Assembly (NCBI GenBank): GCA_023565505.1
Contig: JAIMBI010000001.1
Coordinates: 248,001 to 312,000 of the forward strand
Reading direction: 5' to 3'
Length of the DNA: 64,000 bases
Origin: Actinomycetes bacterium
GTDB taxonomy: Bacteria; Bacillota; Sulfobacillia; Sulfobacillales; JAIMBI01
Part shown: piece by piece, positions 19,725 through 28,932 of the stretch
Layout: each line of letters starts with the position of its first letter
Numbering within the stretch: the first letter of the stretch is position 1
Notes under the pieces: model-generated
Databases searched by the model: none
What the model saw: only the letters and a program-made list of their open reading frames with translations
What the model was told of the DNA's origin: nothing
Made by a program: the position numbers and the translations under genes

Positions 19725-20348
19725 ATGGCATACGTCCCGGAACCCGGCGGTTCCTGGGGGACGGGGGGCCGCTCGACGCCCGCCATGCGCCGGACCGCGG
19801 CCGCCTTGGCGTTCCTTCTGCTGTTCTGGGCGAGCCAGCGGGTACCGAATCCCTGGAGCGGTTGGGTCCGGGCGACGGTCGCGACGGCCTTGGCGACGGG
19901 CCCGGAGACGACCACCGCGGTGGTCCGGATGGCACGCCCTGTCGCCGCCTGGGTCGCCGCCACATCGTGGGGGGCGGTGCTCGACTGGTGGTTCCGGCCG
20001 GCGGCGTCAAGCCCGGCGGGGCGCCTCGTGGCCACCTTCGGATGGCACCGGCGGGGCGGGGGCTGGACGTTCACACCCGGGGACGTCGTCCGCGTGCCGC
20101 GCGGCGTCCCGATTCGCGCGGCGACCGGGGGGCGCGTCTGGGTCGGCGGCGGCCGCGTCGTCATCCGTTCCCCGTCCGGCCTGCGTCTGGTCTATGCCGG
20201 CCTCGGCACGATTCGGGTCCGTTCGGGGGACCGCGTGACGCCCGGCACGCCCGTGGCGACAGCGGGGACCGCGCCGGTGCAGGTGGAGTTGTGGGTCCGC
20301 GGATTCCCGGCGGATCCCGCGCCCTACGTCGTGCGCATGCTCCGGTGA
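19725..20348 (+). CDS. spoIVFA: SpoIVFA-like protein with degenerate M23 (LytM) domain
   Basis: 207 residues. One membrane segment (about 29-43) is followed by a C-terminal M23-like beta domain: FTPGDVVRVPRGVPIRAATGG, VVIRSPSGLRLVYAGLG, RSGDRVTPGTPVATAG. The catalytic zinc HxH of active M23 peptidases is replaced (VELWV), so it is a scaffold, as expected for SpoIVFA, which holds and inhibits SpoIVFB in the outer forespore membrane. Placement supports the call: it overlaps spoIVFB by GTGA and lies upstream of rplU as in Bacillus. ATG 19725 follows GTGGGGGGA; ATG 19701 is the alternative. Confidence 0.75.
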   Translation: MAYVPEPGGSWGTGGRSTPAMRRTAAALAFLLLFWASQRVPNPWSGWVRATVATALATGPETTTAVVRMARPVAAWVAATSWGAVLDWWFRPAASSPAGRLVATFGWHRRGGGWTFTPGDVVRVPRGVPIRAATGGRVWVGGGRVVIRSPSGLRLVYAGLGTIRVRSGDRVTPGTPVATAGTAPVQVELWVRGFPADPAPYVVRMLR

Positions 20349-21238
20349 GCCGATGGTCGTTGCCCCTCGGACGGCTGTTCGGCGTCTCCGTCCGGGTTCA
20401 CGTGCTGCTGGTCGTCCTCCTCGCCGCGCTGGCGGCGGGAGGACAAGGCCTGCCCGCGCTGCTCGGGTTCGTGGCCGTCACGGCGCACGAACTCGGCCAC
20501 GTCATCGCCGCGCGGGGATTGGGCCTCGGGGTCGACCGGGTGGAGTTGTGGCCGTTCGGCGGCTGGTCCGTGCTGGTCGGACTCGAGAGCCGGGAACCGG
20601 CCACGCGGGCGGTCGTGGCGATGGCCGGGCCGCTGGCCAGCCTGCTGCTGGCCTGGGTGACGGTCGCGGCGCGGCAGGCCTGGCCCACCGACGGGGTGCT
20701 GGCCGGCTACTTCGTGGACGTCAACCTGGGCTTGGCGCTGTTCAACCTGTTGCCGGCCGGGCCGTTGGACGGGGGGCGGCTTTGGACGGCGTTCCGCGCC
20801 CGCCGGGTGGGCTACCGTCGCGCCGGGGCGGAGGCCCGGCGCGCCGGCCTCTGGCTCGCGGCCGCCCTCGGCGCGGGCGCCCTCGTCTTGGCGGCCTTCG
20901 GCGTGATCCGGCCCGACCTGTTCGCCGTGGCCGCGTTCCTGGCGTGGGCGGCCGGGCGCGGCGAGCCGGCCGCCTACTGGCCGCTGAGGGATCTGGCGGT
21001 GCGCGAGGCCGCCTTCCGCCGGCAGTCCATCTGGGTGGTGGAAGACTTTGCCGTGCGGGAGGACGCTCCGGTCGGTGCGGTGGTCCAGGAGATGCGACCC
21101 CGGCGCCTGCACCGGGTCGCCGTGCTCTCGCGGGAACAGCGGTTGTTGGGCATGATCTGGGAGAGCGATCTGTTTCGCGCGTTGGCCGAGCGCGGCCCGG
21201 AGACCCCGGTGCGCGAACTGGTTGCCCCCCCAAATTGA
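20345..21238 (+). CDS. spoIVFB: Site-2 protease, probable stage IV sporulation protein SpoIVFB
   Basis: 297-residue M50 intramembrane metalloprotease. HELGH at 48-52 gives two zinc ligands and Glu. NLLPAGPLDGGR supplies the third ligand (Asp). There are about six membrane segments, then a C-terminal cytosolic CBS-like tail (from about 215, ending EMRPRRLHRVAVLSREQRL). SpoIVFB cleaves pro-sigma-K during sporulation in Bacillus; sigK is outside this window. GTG start overlaps spoIVFA. Its stop codon contains the -35 box of the rng promoter. Confidence 0.9.
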   Translation: MSRWSLPLGRLFGVSVRVHVLLVVLLAALAAGGQGLPALLGFVAVTAHELGHVIAARGLGLGVDRVELWPFGGWSVLVGLESREPATRAVVAMAGPLASLLLAWVTVAARQAWPTDGVLAGYFVDVNLGLALFNLLPAGPLDGGRLWTAFRARRVGYRRAGAEARRAGLWLAAALGAGALVLAAFGVIRPDLFAVAAFLAWAAGRGEPAAYWPLRDLAVREAAFRRQSIWVVEDFAVREDAPVGAVVQEMRPRRLHRVAVLSREQRLLGMIWESDLFRALAERGPETPVRELVAPPN

Positions 21239-21263
21239 CCCGAGGATCAGAAGATTCTATTAT
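21235..21263 (+). promoter_or_regulatory. Sigma-A-type promoter of the RNase E/G gene
   Basis: TTGACC (21235-21240, overlapping the spoIVFB stop), 17-base spacer, TATTAT (21258-21263). The following 110 bases before ATG 21381 are purine-rich and comparatively low in GC; they would be an untranslated leader. Confidence 0.7.
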
Positions 21264-21380
21264 AAACTCGAGGCTGCCCCAAGGGGCAAGCGGAATCTGC
21301 GGAAGCGGGAGGTGGGAAAGCGGACCAAAGAGGGAATGTCACGCCCGACAGTAAAGTTGATAGGAAAGAAGGGGCGTCTT

Positions 21381-23252
21381 ATGGCACGGCGTAGACGGCG
21401 CCGATGGGGTAAGCGTCCGGCCCTGCCTACGGTCGGAACGGCGGAGGACACCGGTGCCCCACAGACCGGGGACGAGGGGCAAAAGCCGTCGGAGCAGAAA
21501 CCTTTCAAAGAGCTTTTGGTGAATTACGGTCCCCGCTACAGTCGCTTGGCCATCCTCGAGGACGGGCAGCTGGTCGAGTTCTACATCGAGCGCGACGAGG
21601 AGGACCAGGCGGTCGGCAACATCTACAAAGGGCGGGTCGAGAACGTCCTCCCCGGCATGCGGGCGGCGTTCGTCAACCTGGGGCTCGACAAGAACGCGTT
21701 CCTCTACGTGGACGACGCGGCCGCCGACGACAAGGCGGCGCGGCATCGGCCCATCCAGGAGGTCCTCAAGGTCGGCCAGGACGTCGTCGTCCAGGTCGCG
21801 AAGGAACCGATCGGCACCAAGGGCGCGCGGGTCACCACCAACGTCAGTCTCCCGGGCCGCTATCTGGTGCTGACGCCGTATTCCGAGACGATCGGGGTGT
21901 CGCGGCGGATCGAGAACGCCGCCGACCGGGAGCGGCTGCGGGGGATCGCGGAGAAGATACGCCCCAAGGGCATGGGCCTCATCGTGCGGACGGTGGCGGA
22001 GGGGTCGACGCAGCGCACGCTGCAGCGCGACCTGGCCTACCTGCGGCGGCTGTGGGCCCGTATTCGGCGCAAGGCCAAGACTGTCAAGGCCCCGGCAGTG
22101 CTGCACCGGGAAGCCGGGCTCATCGTGCGCACCGTGCGCGACCACCTGGACGAGTCCGTGGACCGCTTCGTCATCGACGACGCCCAGGCGTTCGAACGGG
22201 CGCAGGAAGTCGTGATGGCCCTGTCGCCGGAGCTGAAGGACCGGCTCGTGCTGTGGCAGGAACAGACGCCGCTGTTCGAGGCCCGGGGCGTTGAAGCGGA
22301 GCTGGACCGGGCGCTCAAGCGCCGTGTCTGGCTGAAATGCGGCGGCTATCTCATCATCGACGAGACCGAAGGCCTCACCGTCATCGACGTCAACACGGGC
22401 AAGAACGTGGGGACGACGGACCTGGCGGACACGGTCCTGGTCACCAACCGGGAGGCGGCGGTGGAGATCGCCCGTCAGCTCAGACTCCGGGACATTAGCG
22501 GGATCATCCTCGTGGACTTCATCGACATGGAGAAGGAGGAGCACCAAGCCGAGGTGATCCGCACCTTCCAGCGGGCGCTCAAGTCCGACCGGACGCGCGT
22601 GACCGTCCTGGGATTGACGCGGCTCGGCCTCCTGGAACTGACGCGGAAGAAGGTCCGCGAGAGCCTCGGCAACCAGTTGACCAAGGTGTGTCCGCAGTGT
22701 GACGGCCGAGGACGCGTGCTGTCGGAGGAGGTCATCGCGGCGCGGCTCAGGCAGCGGATCATCGAGCGCTTGCGCCAGACGGGGGCCGAGGCCCTGCTGG
22801 CGGAGGCGTATCCCACCGTGGCGGCCCACCTCATCGGTCCGGGCGGGGCGAATCTCAAGGAGCTCGAGCGGGAGACCGGGCGGACGATCTACATCCGGGG
22901 TGCGGCAGACTGCGATCCCGAGGTGCTGCGGATCAAATTGGTCGGCAGGCGGGAGGAGGTGGAGGCGCAGGCCCTGCCGGTCCGGGAGGGCGAACGGCTG
23001 CGGATCCTCATCGAGGAGCGTCATGCCACCAATCCCCGGGATGGTATCGCCCGTCTGGAAGGCTACGTGATCGACGTGGAGGGGGCGGGCAACCTGGTGG
23101 GCCAGCGCGTGCTCGCTGAGGTCCACCGGGTCATGAAGACCTTCGCGACGGCGCGGCTGGTGGAAGAGGCTCTGCCGGTGGCCGGGCGCGCGGAGGAGGT
23201 ACCGGCGCGGACGCTCGCCGAGGCTCCGGCGGCGGCGCAGCGGACCGGGTAG
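21381..23252 (+). CDS. rng: Ribonuclease E/G
   Basis: 623-residue endoribonuclease of the RNase E/G family, for mRNA decay and rRNA/tRNA maturation. A short basic N terminus (MARRRRRRWG) leads to an S1 domain (GNIYKGRVENVLPGMRAAFV) and then the DNase I-like catalytic core with TVIDVNTGKN and FIDMEKEE supplying the metal-binding acidic residues. The zinc-link is CPQCDGRG (C437, C440). There is no long RNase E-type degradosome tail, only about 140 C-terminal residues. ATG 21381 follows AGAAGGGG; ATG 21336 and 21222 are in frame but fall in the leader. It sits between spoIVFB and rplU. Confidence 0.93.
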   Translation: MARRRRRRWGKRPALPTVGTAEDTGAPQTGDEGQKPSEQKPFKELLVNYGPRYSRLAILEDGQLVEFYIERDEEDQAVGNIYKGRVENVLPGMRAAFVNLGLDKNAFLYVDDAAADDKAARHRPIQEVLKVGQDVVVQVAKEPIGTKGARVTTNVSLPGRYLVLTPYSETIGVSRRIENAADRERLRGIAEKIRPKGMGLIVRTVAEGSTQRTLQRDLAYLRRLWARIRRKAKTVKAPAVLHREAGLIVRTVRDHLDESVDRFVIDDAQAFERAQEVVMALSPELKDRLVLWQEQTPLFEARGVEAELDRALKRRVWLKCGGYLIIDETEGLTVIDVNTGKNVGTTDLADTVLVTNREAAVEIARQLRLRDISGIILVDFIDMEKEEHQAEVIRTFQRALKSDRTRVTVLGLTRLGLLELTRKKVRESLGNQLTKVCPQCDGRGRVLSEEVIAARLRQRIIERLRQTGAEALLAEAYPTVAAHLIGPGGANLKELERETGRTIYIRGAADCDPEVLRIKLVGRREEVEAQALPVREGERLRILIEERHATNPRDGIARLEGYVIDVEGAGNLVGQRVLAEVHRVMKTFATARLVEEALPVAGRAEEVPARTLAEAPAAAQRTG

Positions 23253-23341
23253 GCCTGGGCCGCCCCTCGCGTCACCCCGCGGCCCGGGGGCGCGGGCTGG
23301 CCGCCGCGCGGGCGTCGAGCCCACGTGAGGAGGGATTCTGC

Positions 23342-23797
23342 ATGCGCCGCCTGCCTTGGGCCGTGTGGCCGGCCGCCTTCGGCTTGGCGTTCGGGGTCTG
23401 GGCTTGGCCGCAGGTGGCCTGGCAGTTCGGGCCCGCGCCGACCGTGATGGTGGCCCGGCGGACTCCCGGCCTCGCCAACCTGCCCACGTTGACGCGCCGG
23501 GTGGCCGATCCCGCGGTCGTCCAGGCTCTTTACGCCGACATCGAGACGCTGCCCCCGTTCCCGCGGGGGACGATCAGCTGTCCGATCGACTTCGGCGTGG
23601 AGTGGGTGCTTCGGTTCTACCGGGGGTCGGAGCCGTTACTGACGGCCGATCTGCAGGCGGGTGGGTGCGGGGCGGCCACGCTCGAACCGGGCGGAGGGCC
23701 CCCGCGCTGGACCATGACGGGCTCGGGGCCGTCCCTGTGGCGAGACCTCGGGCGGGCGCTGAACCTGTCGCCGCGGGCGCTCAGGGGCGTGCCATGA
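23342..23797 (+). CDS. Hypothetical secreted protein
   Basis: 151 residues with a basic start and a hydrophobic stretch (about 5-28) like an uncleaved signal or signal peptide. The rest is a mixed sequence with one CPIDFG and one GGCGAA cysteine region and no family I recognise. A good ribosome binding site (GAGGAGGGA) precedes the ATG, so it is likely expressed. It lies between rng and the transposase remnant, outside the normal order. Confidence 0.55.
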   Translation: MRRLPWAVWPAAFGLAFGVWAWPQVAWQFGPAPTVMVARRTPGLANLPTLTRRVADPAVVQALYADIETLPPFPRGTISCPIDFGVEWVLRFYRGSEPLLTADLQAGGCGAATLEPGGGPPRWTMTGSGPSLWRDLGRALNLSPRALRGVP

Positions 23798-23914
23798 GGG
23801 CGGTGCCGTCGCTCGCGTGCCGGACGGCCAGTCGATCCCGACGGGGCCCGGCCCCGGGAGGTAGGCCGGCGCGCCGCGGGGTCGGTGGCTCTAGGATAAA
23901 ACCTGTGGGATCTG

Positions 23915-24580
23915 GTGAGGGAGGAACGGAAGCACGTCCGATGGTGGGCGTGGCGGGCGCGAATTCCGGAGGCCGTCCGGCAGCGGATTGGCGTGGCGAC
24001 CGCCGACCTCAAGCGGGGGTATGCAACGGTGTTGACCCGGTGGTGCCCCCCGGTGCAGGTCGTCGCGGACCCGTTTCATGTCATCCACGACGCCAACGCC
24101 CGCCTCGCTGCGGTGCGCCGCCTGGAGCCGAGCGAGGCTCGGCAAGCCATCCCCCGTTGGCCGTTGGTCCAAGGGGCGGAGCGCCTCACCGCGCGGCAGC
24201 GCACCCAGTTGGCGGCGATTCAGGCCCCATATCCCGCGTGGGGCGCCCTGTACCGCCTCACGGAGGACCGGCGGAGCCTGTTTGAGAGCCCGACGGCGGC
24301 CGCGGCGGCCCAGGCCTTGAGCCGCTGGCTCCTCAACGCCGAGGCGTGTGCGCACGCCGCAGGGCGCGTGGGGGCGGGGTTCCTCCGGCGGTGGCGGCGG
24401 GAAATCCTGGCACACGGGGCCCAGCCGCAGGGCGGGACGAACGGCTTCCTCGAGGGCTTCCACACCAAGATCAAGCACCTCAAGCGCGTGCGTGACGGCT
24501 TTCGGCATCGCGACCGCTACCGCCGGAAGATGTTGCTCGGTTTCTTGCCTCCGTCAAGGATCCTACACTTCTTGACGTAG
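23915..24580 (+). mobile_element. Truncated ISL3-family transposase (C-terminal part)
   Basis: 221-residue frame matching only the C-terminal part of ISL3-type DDE transposases, which are usually over 400 residues. VVADPFHVIHDAN supplies the second catalytic Asp; TNGFLEGFHTKIKHLKRVRDGFRHR supplies the Glu and the typical closing motif (quoted by its key residues N-x2-LEG and KRVRDGF). The N-terminal zinc-ribbon, HTH and first catalytic Asp are missing and not found upstream in other frames. No clear inverted repeats could be paired at the ends. It is an inactive remnant, close to the rplU promoter at 24594. Confidence 0.85.
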
Positions 24581-24593
24581 AGCCGGGGTCGGT

Positions 24594-24623
24594 TTGACAC
24601 CGGCGCCGGGCCGGTGGTACCAT
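24594..24623 (+). promoter_or_regulatory. Promoter of the rplU-prp-rpmA operon
   Basis: TTGACA (24594-24599), 18-base spacer, TACCAT (24618-24623). It starts 14 bases after the transposase remnant's stop. A leader of about 45 bases with a short GGGG/CCCC hairpin precedes rplU. Confidence 0.7.
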
Positions 24624-24674
24624 GTCGCGTGGACTCGGGGGCCGGGGTCCCCGTATGAGGAGGACGCGTTTTCC

Positions 24675-25013
24675 ATGTACGCGGTTGTGGAGACGGGGGG
24701 ACACCAGTACGCCGTCGAACCGGGTCAGGAGCTGGTGATCGAGAAGATTCCGGCGGGTGAAGGCGACCCGGTCACCTTTGACCGGCTGCTGCTGGTCGTG
24801 GACGACGCCGGCCGGACCCGGGTCGGACAGCCCTACGTCGCCGGGGCCCGTGCCGTCGGCACGGTCGTGCGGCAGGAGCGTGGGCCCAAGATTCGGGTGT
24901 TCAAGTACAAGGCGAAGACCAATTATCGGCGGCGCCAGGGCCATCGGCAGCTCCTCACGCGGGTCCGCATCGAGGCAATCGAGGTGGAACCAACCGAGGC
25001 GGTCGAGGGTTGA
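24675..25013 (+). CDS. rplU: 50S ribosomal protein L21
   Basis: 112 residues, normal length. It starts MYAVVETGGHQYAVEPGQ and carries the L21 signature KIRVFKYKAKTNYRRRQGHRQ (key residues KxxNYRxxxGHRQ). The frame extends upstream to 24594, but ATG 24675 has GAGGAGGACG before it and fits family length. First gene of rplU-prp-rpmA. Confidence 0.97.
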   Translation: MYAVVETGGHQYAVEPGQELVIEKIPAGEGDPVTFDRLLLVVDDAGRTRVGQPYVAGARAVGTVVRQERGPKIRVFKYKAKTNYRRRQGHRQLLTRVRIEAIEVEPTEAVEG

Positions 25014-25016
25014 GCG

Positions 25017-25397
25017 GTGATCCGCATCCGGCTTGAGTCCGAGGCCGGTGGCTATCACTTGGCGGTTCGGGGCCACGCGGGCTTTGCCCCCAAGGGGCGG
25101 GATGTGGTGTGCGCCGGCGTATCCGCGTTGGTGGAGACGCTGGCCATCGGGCTGGAGCGGATCGCCCCGGGGGGTGGACGTGCCCGGGTGGCCGCGGGCA
25201 CGGCCGATTTCTGGCTGGAGCTGGGGGCCGATCCCGCGACGCGTGCCGTGTTTCGGACCGTGGCGGCGGGACTGGCCGACTTGGCGGCGTCCTACCCGCG
25301 GTTTGTGCGTTTCGAGGACCGGAGAGGGGCGCCCGCGGCGGCCGGCCAGCCGGGCCGGCCGGCCGCGGCGGAGCGGCGGACGGTGCCGGAGCCTTAG
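25017..25397 (+). CDS. prp: Ribosomal-processing cysteine protease Prp (YsxB)
   Basis: 126 residues. The catalytic pair is His20 (RGHAGFAPKGRDVVCAG region) and Cys32. Prp removes the N-terminal extension of L27 in Firmicutes and relatives; rpmA, the next gene, encodes such an extension, so the pair is consistent. The Ala/Pro-rich last 25 residues look disordered. GTG start three bases after rplU. Confidence 0.93.
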   Translation: MIRIRLESEAGGYHLAVRGHAGFAPKGRDVVCAGVSALVETLAIGLERIAPGGGRARVAAGTADFWLELGADPATRAVFRTVAAGLADLAASYPRFVRFEDRRGAPAAAGQPGRPAAAERRTVPEP

Positions 25398-25430
25398 GAC
25401 GCCGTGACGGCGGCCAACGCGGCCCACAGC

Positions 25431-25456
25431 GTATTCGTTATTCGTTCGTTATTCGT
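25431..25456 (+). repeat. AT-rich spacer with direct repeat between prp and rpmA
   Basis: CGTTATTCGT occurs twice (25436-25445 and 25447-25456), 11 bases apart, in a 30-base patch of low GC inside a GC-rich operon. It lies directly before the rpmA ribosome binding site (TAAGGAAAGGG). It could aid initiation by staying unstructured, or be an RNase site. Confidence 0.6.
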
Positions 25457-25473
25457 AAGGAAAGGGACAGACG

Positions 25474-25755
25474 ATGCGCCTGCAACTGTTCGCACACAAG
25501 AAGGGCGGCGGCAGTTCCCGGAACGGCCGCGACTCGCGGCCCAAGTATCTCGGGGTCAAGCGGCACGACGGCCAGTGGGTGACCGCGGGCAGCATCATCG
25601 TGCGTCAGCGGGGCACGCACTTCCACCCGGGCCAGAACGTGGGCCTCGGCCGGGACTACACGCTCTATGCGCTGGTCGACGGACGGGTGGCGTTCCGCCC
25701 CGGCCGTCTTTCCCGGCGCTACGTGTCGGTCATTCCCGAACCGCGGCCGTCGTAA
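25474..25755 (+). CDS. rpmA: 50S ribosomal protein L27 with N-terminal extension
   Basis: 93 residues. The start [15 protein letters not shown] contains the Firmicutes-type extension; Prp is expected to cut after the LFA, leaving [14 protein letters not shown] at the peptidyl-transferase centre. The rest ([22 protein letters not shown], key residues G-x-I-x-VRQRG) is standard L27. Confidence 0.97.
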   Translation: MRLQLFAHKKGGGSSRNGRDSRPKYLGVKRHDGQWVTAGSIIVRQRGTHFHPGQNVGLGRDYTLYALVDGRVAFRPGRLSRRYVSVIPEPRPS

Positions 25756-25768
25756 CGGAGGGCGGGCC

Positions 25769-26398
25769 GTGCGGCCGACGCCGCTGGTGGCTTCCTGGGC
25801 CTCGGGGCTGGGCTTGTTCTCACGGGCCTGGCCCTGGGCCTTTTGCGGTCTGGTCGCCGGGGCGCTCGCGGCCGCCCTGTGCCTCGTCGCCGTCGCGCTG
25901 AGGCTCGGCGTGGACGTCCTCCGGGCGGAGCGGCACCGGATCCAGAACCAGCTTCAGGTCGTCGCGGGATGGCTGGAACTGGGGCGGCCGGAGCGTGCGG
26001 CGGCGCAGCTCGCCGACGTCATCGAGGGGCAGTTGCGTCACGGTCGCTGGCTGAGGTCCGTGCCGCTCTGGGCCCAGGGGCTGTGGTGGATTCTCGCCAG
26101 CCGGGCCGAGCGGCGGGGTGTGGCCTGGCAGTGGGACGGCGCGGGGGCACGGACGGGCGATTTGCTGCGCCTGTTCTGGGTGCTGGCCCGCTTGCTGCGT
26201 CCGCACGGCCCGGCCCTCGCGGCCATCCGCGTCGCCGTGCGACCCGGGGGCTTCGTGGTCAGCGTGGAGGGGGACGGCCTGGAGACGGTGGACCCGACTT
26301 GGTGCCGCGGGGCACACTTTTCGCGGGAGGACGGCGGGGGCCGCTTCTGGTGGGGATCCGACCCACCGGCGGCCGTGCCGCCGGCGGTGACCGGCTGA
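25769..26398 (+). CDS. spo0B: Membrane-anchored Spo0B-like sporulation phosphotransferase
   Basis: 209 residues. Residues about 15-45 are hydrophobic, apparently one or two membrane segments. Then comes a Spo0B-type histidine box, AERHRIQNQLQVVAGWLEL, with His56 as the likely phospho-acceptor, a helical hairpin, and a degraded kinase-like C-terminal half without ATP motifs. Spo0B passes phosphate from Spo0F to Spo0A. Position between rpmA and obg is exactly that of spo0B in Bacillus. Bacillus Spo0B is soluble, so the anchor differs. GTG with GGAGGG upstream. Confidence 0.75.
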   Translation: MRPTPLVASWASGLGLFSRAWPWAFCGLVAGALAAALCLVAVALRLGVDVLRAERHRIQNQLQVVAGWLELGRPERAAAQLADVIEGQLRHGRWLRSVPLWAQGLWWILASRAERRGVAWQWDGAGARTGDLLRLFWVLARLLRPHGPALAAIRVAVRPGGFVVSVEGDGLETVDPTWCRGAHFSREDGGGRFWWGSDPPAAVPPAVTG

Positions 26399-26440
26399 AG
26401 CAGGAGGCCCGGCGGACACTCCGGTAACGGGGAACGGTGA

Positions 26441-27739
<1,299 letters not shown>

Positions 27740-27802
27740 GCGCGCCGAATCTTTCGCACGGTTCGGAAGACAAGCAGGAAAACGGCCCACCGGCCGAGAA
27801 GT

Positions 27803-28432
27803 ATGGCGGTGAAGATGGGAGCGAAGAGCCGGGCGATCGGCCTCATGGGCGGGACGTTTAACCCGATTCACTACGGGCATCTGGTGACGGCCGAGGCTGC
27901 TCGGGATGCCTTCGGGCTGGAGCGGGTGATTTTTGTCCCCGCTGGGCAGCCTCCCCACAAGACGGGGATGATCGCACCGGCGGAGCATCGCTACCTGATG
28001 ACGTTTCTCGCAACCGCCTCCAACGACCGGTTCGACACGTCGCGGGTGGAGATCGATCGACCCGGCCCTTCCTATACCAGCGAAACGCTGGCCCACTTTC
28101 ATGCCCTGGACCCTGACGTGCACTGGTACTTCATCACCGGGGCGGACGCGGTCATGGAGATCGTGCAGTGGCATGCGGCCCGCGAGGTGTTTGAGTACGC
28201 GGAGGTCATCGCCGCCAGCCGGCCGGGTTATGCTTTGCGGTTGAGCGCGTTGGTGCCGGACCTGGGGGAACGGGTGAAGCACATCCATCACCTCGAGGTG
28301 CCGGCTCTGGCCATCTCGTCCAGCGACATCCGGCGGCGCCTGGCGCGGGGTCTGTCGATCCGGTACCTGGTGCCGGAGGCGGTCGAGCACTACATCCGGA
28401 AGAACGGCCTGTACACGTCGGGTTCAGAATAA
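27803..28432 (+). CDS. nadD: Nicotinate-nucleotide adenylyltransferase
   Basis: 209 residues. GGTFNPIHYGHL is the nucleotidyltransferase HxGH-type motif and ISSSDIRRRLARG the late ISSTxIR motif. It makes deamido-NAD from nicotinate mononucleotide and ATP. ATG 27803 or ATG 27815, four codons later. nadD-yqeK-rsfS is a conserved cluster, here interrupted by an RNA-binding protein gene. Confidence 0.95.
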   Translation: MAVKMGAKSRAIGLMGGTFNPIHYGHLVTAEAARDAFGLERVIFVPAGQPPHKTGMIAPAEHRYLMTFLATASNDRFDTSRVEIDRPGPSYTSETLAHFHALDPDVHWYFITGADAVMEIVQWHAAREVFEYAEVIAASRPGYALRLSALVPDLGERVKHIHHLEVPALAISSSDIRRRLARGLSIRYLVPEAVEHYIRKNGLYTSGSE

Positions 28433-28470
28433 AGGTTGCCGGGCCAGGCGCATAGCGCGTGGAGGTCGGA

Positions 28471-28476
28471 TATAAT
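28471..28476 (+). promoter_or_regulatory. -10 box upstream of the RRM gene
   Basis: Perfect TATAAT after GTCGGA, with no clear -35 hexamer at 16-18 bases. The transcript would have a leader of about 130 bases with pyrimidine-rich and GGCCGGT-type stretches, comparable in layout to cold-inducible RNA-binding protein genes; that comparison is inference. Confidence 0.5.
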
Positions 28477-28611
28477 AGAGTCCAGAGTCAGGCAGTGTCC
28501 CGCATCCGGAGTCTTTCGCTTCCTTCTTCTTTGGGGAATCGGGTGGCCGGTGCGTGGGTTTCCTGGCCGGTACCCTTAGGCATGTAATCCCCAACGGGAG
28601 GGAAGACGAAC

Positions 28612-28869
28612 ATGGCACGGACGCTTTACGTGGGCAATCTGCCCTGGTCGACGACGGAAGAGGATTTGGTCCAGACGTTTTCGCAGCACGCTCAGGTCAT
28701 CTCGGCGCGCATCATCACGGACCGGGAGACCGGTCGTTCCCGGGGCTTCGGCTTCGTGGAAGTGGGCGACGAGGACGCCGAGCAGGCCGTCGAGGCGTTG
28801 AACGGCTACAATCTCGGCGGCCGGGACATCATTGTGAACGAGGCTCGGCCGCGACAGAGCCGTTACTGA
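28612..28869 (+). CDS. RRM-domain RNA-binding protein
   Basis: 85 residues, one RNA recognition motif. RNP2 is LYVGNLPW (5-12), RNP1 is RGFGFVEV (about 44-51), and a short basic tail RPRQSRY follows. It lacks the long glycine-rich tail of cyanobacterial and plant relatives. It binds single-stranded RNA; targets unknown. It has its own -10 box and a strong terminator, so it forms a single-gene unit inserted between nadD and yqeK. Confidence 0.93.
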   Translation: MARTLYVGNLPWSTTEEDLVQTFSQHAQVISARIITDRETGRSRGFGFVEVGDEDAEQAVEALNGYNLGGRDIIVNEARPRQSRY

Positions 28870-28878
28870 AGGCCGCGT

Positions 28879-28910
28879 CGAAAGCCCCCCGAGCGGGGGC
28901 TTTCGCTTTT
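28879..28910 (+). terminator. Intrinsic terminator after the RRM gene
   Basis: CGAAAGCCCCC (28879-28889), five-base loop, GGGGGCTTTCG (28895-28905), then CTTTT. A perfect 11-bp stem, ten bases past the stop codon. Confidence 0.9.
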
Positions 28911-28932
28911 CCTGGGAGGGCGAAGCACGCAC

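Noticed and set aside
23797..23930. Terminal inverted repeat of the ISL3 element
   Set aside because: Short similarity between TAGGAT near 23,893 and ATCCTA near 24,560 could not be extended into a convincing repeat pair.
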